Shown in pieces: positions 50,437 to 59,126 of a stretch of 64,000 nt of DNA. The notes below the pieces were generated by a model. It had not been told where the DNA came from, did no database searches, and saw nothing but the letters and a program-made list of their open reading frames with translations. The position numbers and the translations under genes are program-made. Origin of the DNA: Candidatus Thioglobus sp. NP1 (GTDB lineage: Bacteria; Pseudomonadota; Gammaproteobacteria; PS1; Pseudothioglobaceae). Positions within the stretch are counted from its first letter, which is position 1; each line of letters opens with the position of its first letter. The stretch is from NCBI RefSeq assembly GCF_003326015.1, contig NZ_CP023860.1, positions 1,612,001-1,676,000 on the forward strand. The letters run 5' to 3'.

Positions 50437-51300
50437 ATGGAAAATAATTTAAAGAAAACAAATATTTATGCAGTTTATTTAGGGGCGTTCATTCTAATTC
50501 TTCCCTTAATTGCTTTTTTTATAAATGCATTTTCATTTAGATGGTTTTATCCCCAACTTATTCCTAAGGAGATTAGTTTACAAGCTTGGGTAAGACTTAA
50601 ATTAATTCCAAAAGAAGGCTTCAGATCACTTGATGGGTTCCTAGATTTATGGCTATCCAATCCTACAATTATTAAAGCACTAGTTAATAGCGTAACAATT
50701 GGTGTCATTGTTACTATTGTCTCAATAATTATTGCATTACCCGCAGCCAGAGTCTTAGGGTTACTGAATTTTAGATTTAAAAAGATTATTATTTTCATCA
50801 TGGTTTCTCCTACCATATTACCTCCAATAGCATTTGTTCTTGGATTAAACATTAACTTTATTTCATGGGGATTTTCAGGCAGTTTCTGGGGTGTTTGTTT
50901 AGTGCATTTAGTTCCAATAATGCCTTATGTAGTTCTAACAATGACAGGAATTTTTGCTAACTATAACCCTGACTTTGAACATCAAGCTAGAACATTAGGT
51001 GCTAATAAATTCAGAACCTTCTATTTGATTACACTTCCAGCAATTGCGCCAGGAATGGTGGTGGCTGCTTTATTTGCCTTCTTGGTTTCTTGGAGTCAAT
51101 ATTTATTAACTTTCTTAATTGGAGCAGGAAAGATTATGACACTTCCACTTCTTGTATTCTCAACAGCCTCATCTGGAAATCCAGCATTAACGGCAGCAAT
51201 ATCAATCGTATTTATTTTTCCAGCGATAGTAATTTTATTCTTTACCTCTAAATTCGTCTCAGGAGATTCTTCTGCAACGTCTGGATTTGGAAAACTTTAA
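50437..51300 (+). CDS. ABC transporter permease (YnjC-like, second)
   Basis: 287 aa with about six transmembrane helices and the EAA loop HQARTLGANKFRTFYLITLPAIAPG. It starts 5 nt after the first permease. The first helix (about 12-32) is followed by a large periplasmic loop with WFYPQLIPKEISLQAW. It forms the translocation path with the preceding protein. Confidence 0.87.
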   Translation: MENNLKKTNIYAVYLGAFILILPLIAFFINAFSFRWFYPQLIPKEISLQAWVRLKLIPKEGFRSLDGFLDLWLSNPTIIKALVNSVTIGVIVTIVSIIIALPAARVLGLLNFRFKKIIIFIMVSPTILPPIAFVLGLNINFISWGFSGSFWGVCLVHLVPIMPYVVLTMTGIFANYNPDFEHQARTLGANKFRTFYLITLPAIAPGMVVAALFAFLVSWSQYLLTFLIGAGKIMTLPLLVFSTASSGNPALTAAISIVFIFPAIVILFFTSKFVSGDSSATSGFGKL

Positions 51301-51327
51301 TTAACAATATAAAAGGCTAGTTAAAAA

Positions 51328-52386
51328 ATGAGTGATTTAAAAATTTCAAATTTATACAAAAGCTTTCCTGGAATGGACAGACCTGCAGTTAACAATGTTA
51401 GCTTAGATATTAAAACAGGGGGATTAATTGCCTTTTTAGGGCCATCTGGCTGTGGGAAAACAACAATTTTAAAAATGATTACAGGGTTATTTCAACCTGA
51501 TAGCGGTGATATTTCCTTAGATAACGAATCCTTATTACCAATTGCAACAGAAAAAAGAGGGGTGGTAATGGTCTTTCAAAACTATTTATTATTTCCGTAT
51601 ATGAATGTTAGTGAAAATGTTGGCTTTGCTCTTAAAATGAAAGGTATTGATAAAGATGAAATCAATAAAAAAGTAAAGGATATGCTTGAATTAGTTAAAC
51701 TCCCTGACATTGGAGACAGAAAACCTAAGCAATTATCAGGTGGTCAACAACAAAGAGTTGCGTTAGCAAGAGCTTTAATCTCAAAACCAAACCTTTTATT
51801 ACTAGATGAGCCATTAAGTAATCTGGATGCTCATTTAAGAGATGAAATGAGAGAGCTCATTGTCACAATTCAACAGAAGCTGAATGTAACAACTGTTTTT
51901 GTAACGCATGATCAAGAGGAAGCAGTTTTATTAGCAGATAAAATAGCTTTAATCTTTGATGGAGAACTGCAAAGCTACGCATCACCAATTGAATACTATG
52001 AGTCGCCAATTAATGAAAGAGCTGCAAAGTTTTTTGGTGGTGTTAACTTTTTAAAATCTTCAATTAATAAGTCAAATTTTGAAACAGAGATAGGTCCAAT
52101 TATTTACAACCAAAAAAATAAAAAAGGTTTATCAAAAAATCATTTACTTACAATTAGGCCTGAAAATATTGAAATATCAAAAACCAACATATTTAAAGAA
52201 AATAATTTTTCAGGAATTGTTACTTCGATTGTTTTTTCAGGAACAAATACAAGATATAAAATTCAGATTAAAGATACTATCCTAGAATGTTCAGTTCAAT
52301 CAGTAGGAAAAAAAGAAATATCTAAAAATGATAAAGTTTTTATTCATTTGCCTCAGGAAAAAATATGGGCAATGAACAATGAGTAA
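51328..52386 (+). CDS. ABC transporter ATP-binding protein (YnjD/PotA-like)
   Basis: 352 aa. Walker A GPSGCGKTT is at 38-46, the signature motif is LSGGQQQRVALARAL, Walker B LLLLDEPLSNLDAHLRDEMR and the His switch VFVTHDQEEAVL. A C-terminal TOBE-type domain (about 240-350) is present, unlike E. coli YnjD, and may bind a regulator or sense substrate. Powers the two permeases. It overlaps the GH51 gene by 8 nt, so glycoside import and hydrolysis are translated together. Confidence 0.93.
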   Translation: MSDLKISNLYKSFPGMDRPAVNNVSLDIKTGGLIAFLGPSGCGKTTILKMITGLFQPDSGDISLDNESLLPIATEKRGVVMVFQNYLLFPYMNVSENVGFALKMKGIDKDEINKKVKDMLELVKLPDIGDRKPKQLSGGQQQRVALARALISKPNLLLLDEPLSNLDAHLRDEMRELIVTIQQKLNVTTVFVTHDQEEAVLLADKIALIFDGELQSYASPIEYYESPINERAAKFFGGVNFLKSSINKSNFETEIGPIIYNQKNKKGLSKNHLLTIRPENIEISKTNIFKENNFSGIVTSIVFSGTNTRYKIQIKDTILECSVQSVGKKEISKNDKVFIHLPQEKIWAMNNE

Positions 52387-54322
52387 GCAAAAAAATAAGA
52401 TTCAATTTCATACTGAAAATAGCATAGGGGAGCTTTCTCCTCATATGTTTGGTGCAAATCTTGAGCATATTGGTGAAGCAATATATAAAAATGGTGTTTG
52501 GGCTGAAGTCATTGAAAATAGAAAATTTTGTGGTGCAGATAAATTTATTTGGGAGACAGGAGTCAAAGATGATCATTTAGATTTTGGAATTATAAGACCC
52601 TGGAAAGGCTTTAATCCTTCAGCAAAGCATGTAATGTATGCTCATTCAAACTCTGAATATATCGTTAAAGGTGATGAACAAATAAATAGATTTGGAAGTG
52701 GCAAACAATCTCAACAAATCACTATAAGAGAAAATAGTGAAATAAATCGAGGCATCAAACAGTCTATAAACATAAATTTTGTTGATCAAGAACATAGATT
52801 TAGCATAATGTTAAAAGGAACAGGGCAAAAAGTCTATATCCAAATTGGAGAATTAAACTTTGTTATAAAAAGTCGAACTAAATGGTTTGAATTTAAAAAA
52901 AATATAAAGTTTACTGATAATAAAACTACAAAAAACCTGTCAATTTCAATTAATAGTGATGAAGTATTTATTGCAAATTGCTCCTTAATGCCAAAAAGTA
53001 CTATCTATGGCTTTAGAAAAGATATAACTAAATTAATAAAAGAATGGGTTCCTAGTTATTTAAGATGGCCTGGAGGAAATTATTTATCTGGTTACAATTG
53101 GATTCATGGAATTGGTGATAAAAACTATCGACTACCCTTTTATGATTTTGCATGGTATGAATGGGAAAATAATGATGTTGGAACTGATGAGTTCATGCAA
53201 TGGTGTGAGTATATTGGAAGTGAACCAATGATAACAATAAATACTGGTAATGGAACTCCTGCAGAGGGAGCAGCATGGATTGAATATTTAACAGGATCTG
53301 TCAAAACAAAATATGGCAAACTTAGAAAAAAAAATGGAAGGAGTCAGCCATACAATCTTAAAACAATTTTTATAGGTAATGAAATGTTTGGGGGATGGCA
53401 AATTGGGCATACTGATGCTAAAACTTACGCCTTAAAATATGATAAGTTTGTCAAAGCAATTAAAAAAGTTAATCCAAATTTAAGATATATTGCGGTTGGA
53501 GCTTGCATGGATCACTTTGGACATTGGAATGAAATTGTGTTGAAAAATATTAAAGAACGAATTGATGAACTAAGTATTCATTATTATTCAATTAGAACTG
53601 AAAAAGATAAGATTCACCCACATTACACCTCAAGATATATTCCCACTGTTGCAGCATCTACTGAAGTTGAATCGATGCTTGATAAGACCATAGCAGAGAT
53701 AAAAAATAATACAAAAAAACCTATTACTATAGCGTTTGATGAATGGAATACATATGTAGAAGCTGAACATCCTAATTATATTGAAAATTATAATATTGCA
53801 GATGCTTTATATGCAGGCTCATTACTTAATGCTTGTATCAATAGGGGCGATATGATTACTAATACAGGGATATATCATCTAATAAACGTAATGGGTAATT
53901 ATAGGATTGATGGTCAAAAAATTTGGAAAACTCCAACGACGTTAATTTTAGAATTATTCACTAAATATCATAAAGGGAAAATTCTAAAAACTTCTGTAAA
54001 TAGCCCTACTTTTGAGTCTCCTAAAATTGGCAAACAACCCATTTATAAGAAAAATAAATTAATAGATGCTTCAGCTACTTATCATAAGAATCAGATATGT
54101 CTATCAGTAGTAAATAAATCAGAAAAAGAAAGTCTAATAATTTCTATACCTACACATAAAAAAGTAAGTAGCAATTATTTAGTTAATGGAAACTCACCAA
54201 CAGATATAAATGATAAAAAAAATCTTGAAAAAGTTTCTATTAAAAAAAATAAATTAGAATGTGGCAAAGATTATATTAAGGTTCCTCCTCACTCATTCAG
54301 CTTATTTTTAATAAAAGTATAG
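52379..54322 (+). CDS. GH51 alpha-L-arabinofuranosidase-like glycosidase
   Basis: 647 aa, with no signal peptide, so cytoplasmic. The catalytic barrel has RWPGGN (229-234), acid/base E335 (FIGNEMFGGW), the SIHYY motif (399-403) and nucleophile E455 (IAFDEWNTY), all in GH51 order; a C-terminal beta-sandwich domain follows (about 500-647). Retaining exo-furanosidases of this family hydrolyse alpha-L-arabinofuranosides and related furanosides. Its coupling to the importer suggests it cleaves a small furanoside taken up intact. Several positions differ from the common arabinofuranosidases, so the sugar may not be arabinose. Confidence 0.83.
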   Translation: MSKQKNKIQFHTENSIGELSPHMFGANLEHIGEAIYKNGVWAEVIENRKFCGADKFIWETGVKDDHLDFGIIRPWKGFNPSAKHVMYAHSNSEYIVKGDEQINRFGSGKQSQQITIRENSEINRGIKQSININFVDQEHRFSIMLKGTGQKVYIQIGELNFVIKSRTKWFEFKKNIKFTDNKTTKNLSISINSDEVFIANCSLMPKSTIYGFRKDITKLIKEWVPSYLRWPGGNYLSGYNWIHGIGDKNYRLPFYDFAWYEWENNDVGTDEFMQWCEYIGSEPMITINTGNGTPAEGAAWIEYLTGSVKTKYGKLRKKNGRSQPYNLKTIFIGNEMFGGWQIGHTDAKTYALKYDKFVKAIKKVNPNLRYIAVGACMDHFGHWNEIVLKNIKERIDELSIHYYSIRTEKDKIHPHYTSRYIPTVAASTEVESMLDKTIAEIKNNTKKPITIAFDEWNTYVEAEHPNYIENYNIADALYAGSLLNACINRGDMITNTGIYHLINVMGNYRIDGQKIWKTPTTLILELFTKYHKGKILKTSVNSPTFESPKIGKQPIYKKNKLIDASATYHKNQICLSVVNKSEKESLIISIPTHKKVSSNYLVNGNSPTDINDKKNLEKVSIKKNKLECGKDYIKVPPHSFSLFLIKV

Positions 54323-54412
54323 CTTTCATTTCAAAGTAATTTCTCCAAAAAAGTATTTAGTTAAATTTAATATAATTCAACTTGCACTGAAATTTTATAT
54401 ATACTAAAAATC

Positions 54413-54435
54413 AATCCTTATATTTAATAAGGATT
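54413..54435 (+). terminator. hairpin before proX, weak terminator candidate
   Basis: AATCCTTAT (54413-54421) and ATAAGGATT (54427-54435) form a 9-bp stem with a 5-nt loop, followed by TTGTT. It lies 91 nt beyond the GH51 stop and 26 nt before the proX start. It may terminate the sugar operon or act in the proX leader. The run of T is short. A TATACT at 54400-54405 is a possible proX -10. Confidence 0.35.
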
Positions 54436-54460
54436 TTGTTATAAAACCTAAGGAGAAAAA

Positions 54461-55477
54461 ATGAAACTAATAAATAAACTATTAGCTATCTCAGCTATTA
54501 CAGTTGCTCTAATGCCAGGAGTTGTTGCTGCTGACTGTGGTAAGGCAAGATTAGCTGATTTTGACTGGAGTAGTGCTAATATTCATACTGCTATTGCTGG
54601 CTTTATCTTGGAGCATGGCTATGGATGTGATGTTAGTATAACAAAAGGAAGTACAACACCTATTATGGCTGCACACTATGATGGACAGCTTGATGTAGTT
54701 ACTGAGCTTTGGTATGACAACATAAAAGATACTTATGATAGTCATGAAGCTGCAGGAACAGTAAGAAACCTAGGAATTAATACTCCTGACTCTCAGCAAG
54801 CATTCTATGTTGATAGAGCAACTGCTGATAAGTACAATCTTACAAATGTTCTAGATATGAATAGTCCAGAAATTGCTGCCTTATTCAGTGATCCTGAAAA
54901 CCCATCAATGGGAAGAATGACTAGTTGTATCGGTGGCTGGACTTGCTACACAATTAACCTTGTTAAACAAAAAGCTTATGGATTAGATAAGTACTACACT
55001 AACTTTGATCCAGGTTCAGGTGGTGCACTTGATGCAGCAATCGCAGGTGCGTTTGCCAAAAAGCAGCCAATCTTTACTTATTATTGGGCGCCAACTGGTT
55101 TAATGGGCAAAGTTGATTTAGTTAGATTAGCTGAACCACCATTTAACGCCGAGTGCTGGGCATCAATGCAAGTTGTTGTTGAAGACATCAAAGCCAATGG
55201 TACAGATGCTTGGCAGCCAACTTGTGGAGTTGAGTACAGAGACATGTCACTAGACAAGTCAGTTCTTGCTGAATGGGCTGATTCACACCCAGCTGAGACT
55301 GCATTCATTGAAGCATATAGCATACCAACTGCGCAAGTTAATAGACTTCTTGCATTCTATGAAGATGAGTCAGATGGTGATATGGAGCTAACTGCAATGG
55401 AGTACTTAGCTAATGACGATACATGGAAATCTTGGGTACCGGCAGATGTTGCTGCTAAAGTATCTGGAGCTCTCTAA
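54461..55477 (+). CDS. Glycine betaine/quaternary-amine ABC transporter binding protein
   Basis: 338 aa, signal peptide cleaved near VVAA (about residue 24). The mature part is an OpuAC/ProX-type periplasmic binding domain: ARLADFDWSSANIHTAIAGFILEHGYG at the start, and Trp/Tyr-rich segments (WTCYTIN, YYWAPTG, ECWASM) that could form the cation-pi cage for a trimethylammonium group. Strong AAGGAG ribosome-binding site. Followed by a terminator-like hairpin, then proW and proV homologues. Whether it binds glycine betaine, carnitine or a sulfonium compound cannot be decided, but the neighbouring carnitine-type genes make carnitine or butyrobetaine attractive. Confidence 0.85.
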   Translation: MKLINKLLAISAITVALMPGVVAADCGKARLADFDWSSANIHTAIAGFILEHGYGCDVSITKGSTTPIMAAHYDGQLDVVTELWYDNIKDTYDSHEAAGTVRNLGINTPDSQQAFYVDRATADKYNLTNVLDMNSPEIAALFSDPENPSMGRMTSCIGGWTCYTINLVKQKAYGLDKYYTNFDPGSGGALDAAIAGAFAKKQPIFTYYWAPTGLMGKVDLVRLAEPPFNAECWASMQVVVEDIKANGTDAWQPTCGVEYRDMSLDKSVLAEWADSHPAETAFIEAYSIPTAQVNRLLAFYEDESDGDMELTAMEYLANDDTWKSWVPADVAAKVSGAL

Positions 55478-55491
55478 GTTATTTAAATAAT

Positions 55492-55522
55492 AAAAAAGAG
55501 CTCACTTGTGGGCTCTTTTTTT
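55492..55522 (+). terminator. intra-operon terminator/attenuator after the proX-like gene
   Basis: AAAAAAGAGC (55492-55501) pairs with GCTCTTTTTT (from 55512), giving a stem of about ten pairs closed by a short loop, with a T-run at the end. It lies 15 nt after the binding-protein stop and 13 nt before the proW-like start. Partial termination here would give more binding protein than permease, a common arrangement in ABC importer operons. Confidence 0.75.
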
Positions 55523-55535
55523 CATATAAATCATT

Positions 55536-56537
55536 ATGACAAGAAAACTTCTTACATATTTAACCTTCCCAATAATCTTTGTATGGCTTTTAGTTGTAAG
55601 TTATAACTCATCAAAAAGAAAGCCTGATAGTGTTATGGAGCTTTTTACTGATTTAAGTTGGCTTTATGATTGGCCTAAATGGTTAGACATTCCACTAATG
55701 AAATGGATTAATGATGGTTTTAAGGTCTTTAATGAAAAATATGGCGTTTACTTTGAAGTAATCAATGATTTTCTTCTTGGAGCAATCCTTTCTCTAAAGA
55801 AATTTTTAATTGTTCTCCCATGGCCAGTAGTTATTGCACTCGTTGTTGCAATTGTTTTCTTCTCAAGTGGTAGAAAAGTAGGTACTACTATCTTTGTTGG
55901 ATTTTGTACATTTTTTATTGGCTTCCTGCATCCAAAATTTTGGGATAAAGCCATAGAAACAACTTCTATCATGATTATTGGAATTATTATTTGTATTATT
56001 ATTGGTATTCCATTGGGCATTGCAATGTCTCGAAATAATAAAGTTCGAAACGCCATACTACCAGTTCTTGATTTAATGCAAACAATCCCAAGTTTCTGTT
56101 ACCTGATTCCAGGGATTATGCTTTTTGGATTAGGCGCAGTTCCAGCAATTATTGCAACCGTTATTTATGCTGTTCCACCTTTGGTTAGATTAACTGATCT
56201 TGGAATCACTCTAGTTGATACAGAAGTTATAGAGGCTGCTGAAGCATTTGGAGCAAGCAAAAAACAAAAATTACTTGGAGTGCAGTTACCTCTTGCTCTG
56301 CCTAACATTATGCAAGGAATCAACCAGTGCACAATGATGGCATTGGCCATGGTTGTTATTGCCTCAATGATAGGAACTAGAGGGCTTGGTGATGAAGTCC
56401 TTCTTGGACTTCAACAGCTAAACGTTGGAAAGGCTACTGAAGCTGGTCTTGCAATTGTACTATTAGCAATTGTGTTAGATAGAATTACACAGGCTTATGG
56501 TAAAAAAATACAAGATAGAAACAAACCACCTGAATAA
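55536..56537 (+). CDS. Glycine betaine/quaternary-amine ABC transporter permease (ProW-like)
   Basis: 333 aa. An N-terminal extension with one helix is followed by a core of about six membrane helices, with the EAA-type motif EAAEAFGASKKQKLLGVQLPLALPNIMQGINQ. QTIPSFCYLIPGIMLFGLG is typical of ProW/OpuAB. No Shine-Dalgarno sequence is visible before the ATG. It follows the terminator hairpin and precedes the ATPase by 8 nt. Confidence 0.9.
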   Translation: MTRKLLTYLTFPIIFVWLLVVSYNSSKRKPDSVMELFTDLSWLYDWPKWLDIPLMKWINDGFKVFNEKYGVYFEVINDFLLGAILSLKKFLIVLPWPVVIALVVAIVFFSSGRKVGTTIFVGFCTFFIGFLHPKFWDKAIETTSIMIIGIIICIIIGIPLGIAMSRNNKVRNAILPVLDLMQTIPSFCYLIPGIMLFGLGAVPAIIATVIYAVPPLVRLTDLGITLVDTEVIEAAEAFGASKKQKLLGVQLPLALPNIMQGINQCTMMALAMVVIASMIGTRGLGDEVLLGLQQLNVGKATEAGLAIVLLAIVLDRITQAYGKKIQDRNKPPE

Positions 56538-56545
56538 AATCCATT

Positions 56546-57580
56546 ATGTCAAAAATTGAAATTAAAAATATTTATAAAATATTTGGTTCTAATCCTGAGC
56601 AAGTATTACCAATGGTTAAAGATGGGGCGAGTAAAGAACAAGTTATGGAGGAGACAGGTCATACTGTTGGTCTAGATAATGTCTCGCTATCAATTAAAGA
56701 AGGTGAAATTTTTGTTTGTATGGGACTTTCTGGTTCGGGAAAATCAACCCTAATTAGGCATATCAACAGGCTTATTGACCCTACTGCAGGGGAGGTAATA
56801 GTTAATAATGTTGATGTATGTAGTCTTAATGAAAAAGAAATTCTAGAGTTTAGAAAAAAAACTATGAGTATGGTTTTTCAGCGCTTTGGACTTTTCCCTC
56901 ATAAAACTATTATTGAAAACGTAGCATATGGCCTTGAAATTCAAGAAGTGCCAGAAGATAAAAGAAAGGAAATTGCCCAAGGGCAAATTGATGCTGTAGG
57001 TCTGCAAGGATTTGAAAATCAATACCCAGCTCAATTATCTGGAGGTATGCAACAAAGAGTTGGACTGGCAAGAGCTCTTGCAACTGACCCTCAAATTCTT
57101 TTAATGGATGAAGCCTTTAGTGCCTTAGATCCTCTTATTAGAAGTGAAATGCAAAGTCAGCTAATGGATCTTCAGTCTAAATTAAAAAAAACAATTGTCT
57201 TTATTACTCATGATCTTGATGAATCTCTTAAGTTAGGGGATCACATTGGAATACTCAATGGTGGAAGACTAGTTCAAGTTGGTCGTCCAGAAGATATTAT
57301 TTTAAATCCTGCAGATGACTATGTAAAAGCATTTGTAAAAGATGTTAATCGCTCAAAAGTTTTAAGAGCTAGAACTATAATGACAAAAATAGATAAGTTT
57401 GATAAATCAAGTATTAACCCATCATCAATATATAAATATGATGGAGATACAGTCCTTGAAGAGCTTGTTCCTAAAGTATTAAAAGATAGGTGTACTATAG
57501 AGGTCATTGATAAATCAGAAACTACTATCGGTTATATTTCAGCTGATGAGCTTTCTGAAGCTCTTGATAAAACTTTTTAA
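56546..57580 (+). CDS. Glycine betaine/quaternary-amine ABC transporter ATPase (ProV-like)
   Basis: 344 aa. Walker A GLSGSGKST is at 60-68, the signature LSGGMQQRVGLARAL, Walker B ILLMDEAFSALDPLIRSEMQ and TIVFITHDLDES. The C-terminal extension (about 260-344) is the region that carries CBS domains in ProV/OpuAA, here short. GHTVGLDNVSLSIKEGEIFVCMG is diagnostic of the OpuAA group. It ends with a 1-nt overlap (TAATG) with the dehydrogenase gene. Confidence 0.93.
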   Translation: MSKIEIKNIYKIFGSNPEQVLPMVKDGASKEQVMEETGHTVGLDNVSLSIKEGEIFVCMGLSGSGKSTLIRHINRLIDPTAGEVIVNNVDVCSLNEKEILEFRKKTMSMVFQRFGLFPHKTIIENVAYGLEIQEVPEDKRKEIAQGQIDAVGLQGFENQYPAQLSGGMQQRVGLARALATDPQILLMDEAFSALDPLIRSEMQSQLMDLQSKLKKTIVFITHDLDESLKLGDHIGILNGGRLVQVGRPEDIILNPADDYVKAFVKDVNRSKVLRARTIMTKIDKFDKSSINPSSIYKYDGDTVLEELVPKVLKDRCTIEVIDKSETTIGYISADELSEALDKTF

Positions 57581-58368
57581 TGTCTAAGAGTAATTTCGTT
57601 ATTAAAAATATAGTTATTTCAGCATCAGCTGATGGAATTGGTTGGTGCATTGCTAGTTTTTTTATAGAACAGGGTCATACGGTTTTCTTGTCTGATATAA
57701 ATCAACAAAAAATAAATGAAATTAAGAAACACCCTCTATTTAATAAAAGAATATTTATAGAAAATATTAATGCCAGTGATCCTGTCTCTGTGAAAAAATA
57801 CTTTGAATCTCTAACTAATAAGCTCTCAAGTATTGATGCACTTATTAATAATGTTGGTATTGCTGGACCAACAGGAGTGATGGAAGATTTATCAATTGAT
57901 GATTGGAAGCAAACAATTGATATTAATTTAAATAGTCATTTTTATTTCACTAAATTTGCAATACCGCTTTTGAAAAAAAATCAAGGTGGCTCCATAATTA
58001 ATCTCTCCTCTACTGCTGGACTCTTTGGATTTCCATTGAGGACTCCATATGCAGCTTCTAAATGGGCAATTATTGGCGTTACAAAATCGCTTGCAATGGA
58101 ACTTGGTAAATTTAATATTAGAGTAAATGCTATATGTCCTGGTTCAGTTTCTGGGGATAGGATTGATCGAGTTATTGCAGCAAAAGCTTCATCACTTGGT
58201 ATTAGTGAAAGAGAACTGAGAGAAGATTTTGAGGGAATGGTCTCACTTAAGACTTTTGTAGATAAAGAAGATATTGCTAATATGGCAACATTCCTAGTAT
58301 CTGAAGAGGCTAAGAAAGTATCTGGTCAGATTATGACAGTAGATGGTCATACTGAGAGAATGGACTAA
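57580..58368 (+). CDS. Short-chain dehydrogenase/reductase
   Basis: 262 aa classical SDR. The nucleotide motif reads SASADGIG (14-21), a variant of TGxxxGIG with Ala in place of the first Gly. NNVGIAG (90-96), active-site S143/S144, Y157 and K161 (SSTAGLFGFPLRTPYAASK) and the C-terminal VSGQIMTVDGH are intact. Co-translated with the ProXWV-type importer, so it probably acts on the imported compound or a product. Substrate unknown; carnitine itself is normally oxidised by another enzyme family. Confidence 0.85.
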   Translation: MSKSNFVIKNIVISASADGIGWCIASFFIEQGHTVFLSDINQQKINEIKKHPLFNKRIFIENINASDPVSVKKYFESLTNKLSSIDALINNVGIAGPTGVMEDLSIDDWKQTIDINLNSHFYFTKFAIPLLKKNQGGSIINLSSTAGLFGFPLRTPYAASKWAIIGVTKSLAMELGKFNIRVNAICPGSVSGDRIDRVIAAKASSLGISERELREDFEGMVSLKTFVDKEDIANMATFLVSEEAKKVSGQIMTVDGHTERMD

Positions 58369-58402
58369 TAATTTACAAACAAATAGATAATTAAATTTAC
58401 TA

Positions 58403-59041
58403 TTAATGCAGTCCAGCAATATATTGAGCTAGTGCATCAATCTCTTCATTTGTAAGCCCTTTAGCAACACTATTCATCATCGCGTTAACCCTGTAAACAT
58501 CAGTAGAACCTGTCTGCTCATTAATAGAGTATTGACGAAATGCCTTTAACTGAGAAGCAGTGTAGTCAGCATGCTGATAACTAAGTGCTGGAAAGCCTGC
58601 AGTTGGAATTCCCAAACCTTGAGGTCCATGACAAGCAATGCAAGCTGTAACTTGAGCATCCATTTTGCCACCAACATAAATCTTACGGCCTAGTTCAATT
58701 GTTTCAGCATCACCTTTGGCACTATTTTCGCTTGTAGTTTGAATAGAATAGTATGCTGCGATATCCATCATATCTTGTTCAGATAATAATGATGCAACCC
58801 CAGCCATCATTGCGTTATTTCTTTCACCTGATTTGAAATACTGAAGCTGCTTAATAAGATATGACTCACCTTGGCCAGCGAGCTTAGGGAAATTTGGAAT
58901 AGTACTATTACCTGCTAGACCATGACAACCCATACATGTTGCAGATTTTACTTGCCCAGCTTCTGCATCACCTGCAGCAATAATGGGACTACTGAAAGAA
59001 GCCAGTAGGAGTGAAAATAAAATAATGATGGTCTTATGCAT
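58403..59041 (-). CDS. Dihaem cytochrome c4
   Basis: 212 aa with a signal peptide (about 1-23). Two haem c sites are CMGCH (C36, C39, H40) and CIACH (C134, C137, H138), each with its own domain and downstream Met ligand region (RNNAMMAGVAS and VNAMMNSVAKGL). Periplasmic electron carrier between bc1 and oxidase. Convergent with the SDR gene after 34 nt. The 85 nt upstream hold nothing clear. Confidence 0.95.
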   Translation of the reverse strand: MHKTIIILFSLLLASFSSPIIAAGDAEAGQVKSATCMGCHGLAGNSTIPNFPKLAGQGESYLIKQLQYFKSGERNNAMMAGVASLLSEQDMMDIAAYYSIQTTSENSAKGDAETIELGRKIYVGGKMDAQVTACIACHGPQGLGIPTAGFPALSYQHADYTASQLKAFRQYSINEQTGSTDVYRVNAMMNSVAKGLTNEEIDALAQYIAGLH

Positions 59042-59126
59042 TCTTAAACTCCGAAAAATTCAAGGAAATTATACGTGAAAATTAACGTTTTCGTATTGCT
59101 CTATTAGCATTGATTTATAGAAAAAA

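Noticed and set aside
33166-54322. A standard sulfoquinovose (sulfo-EMP) operon
   Set aside because: No GH31 sulfoquinovosidase, no PfkB-type kinase and no AGE-type isomerase are present; only the aldolase and reductase recall YihT and YihU.
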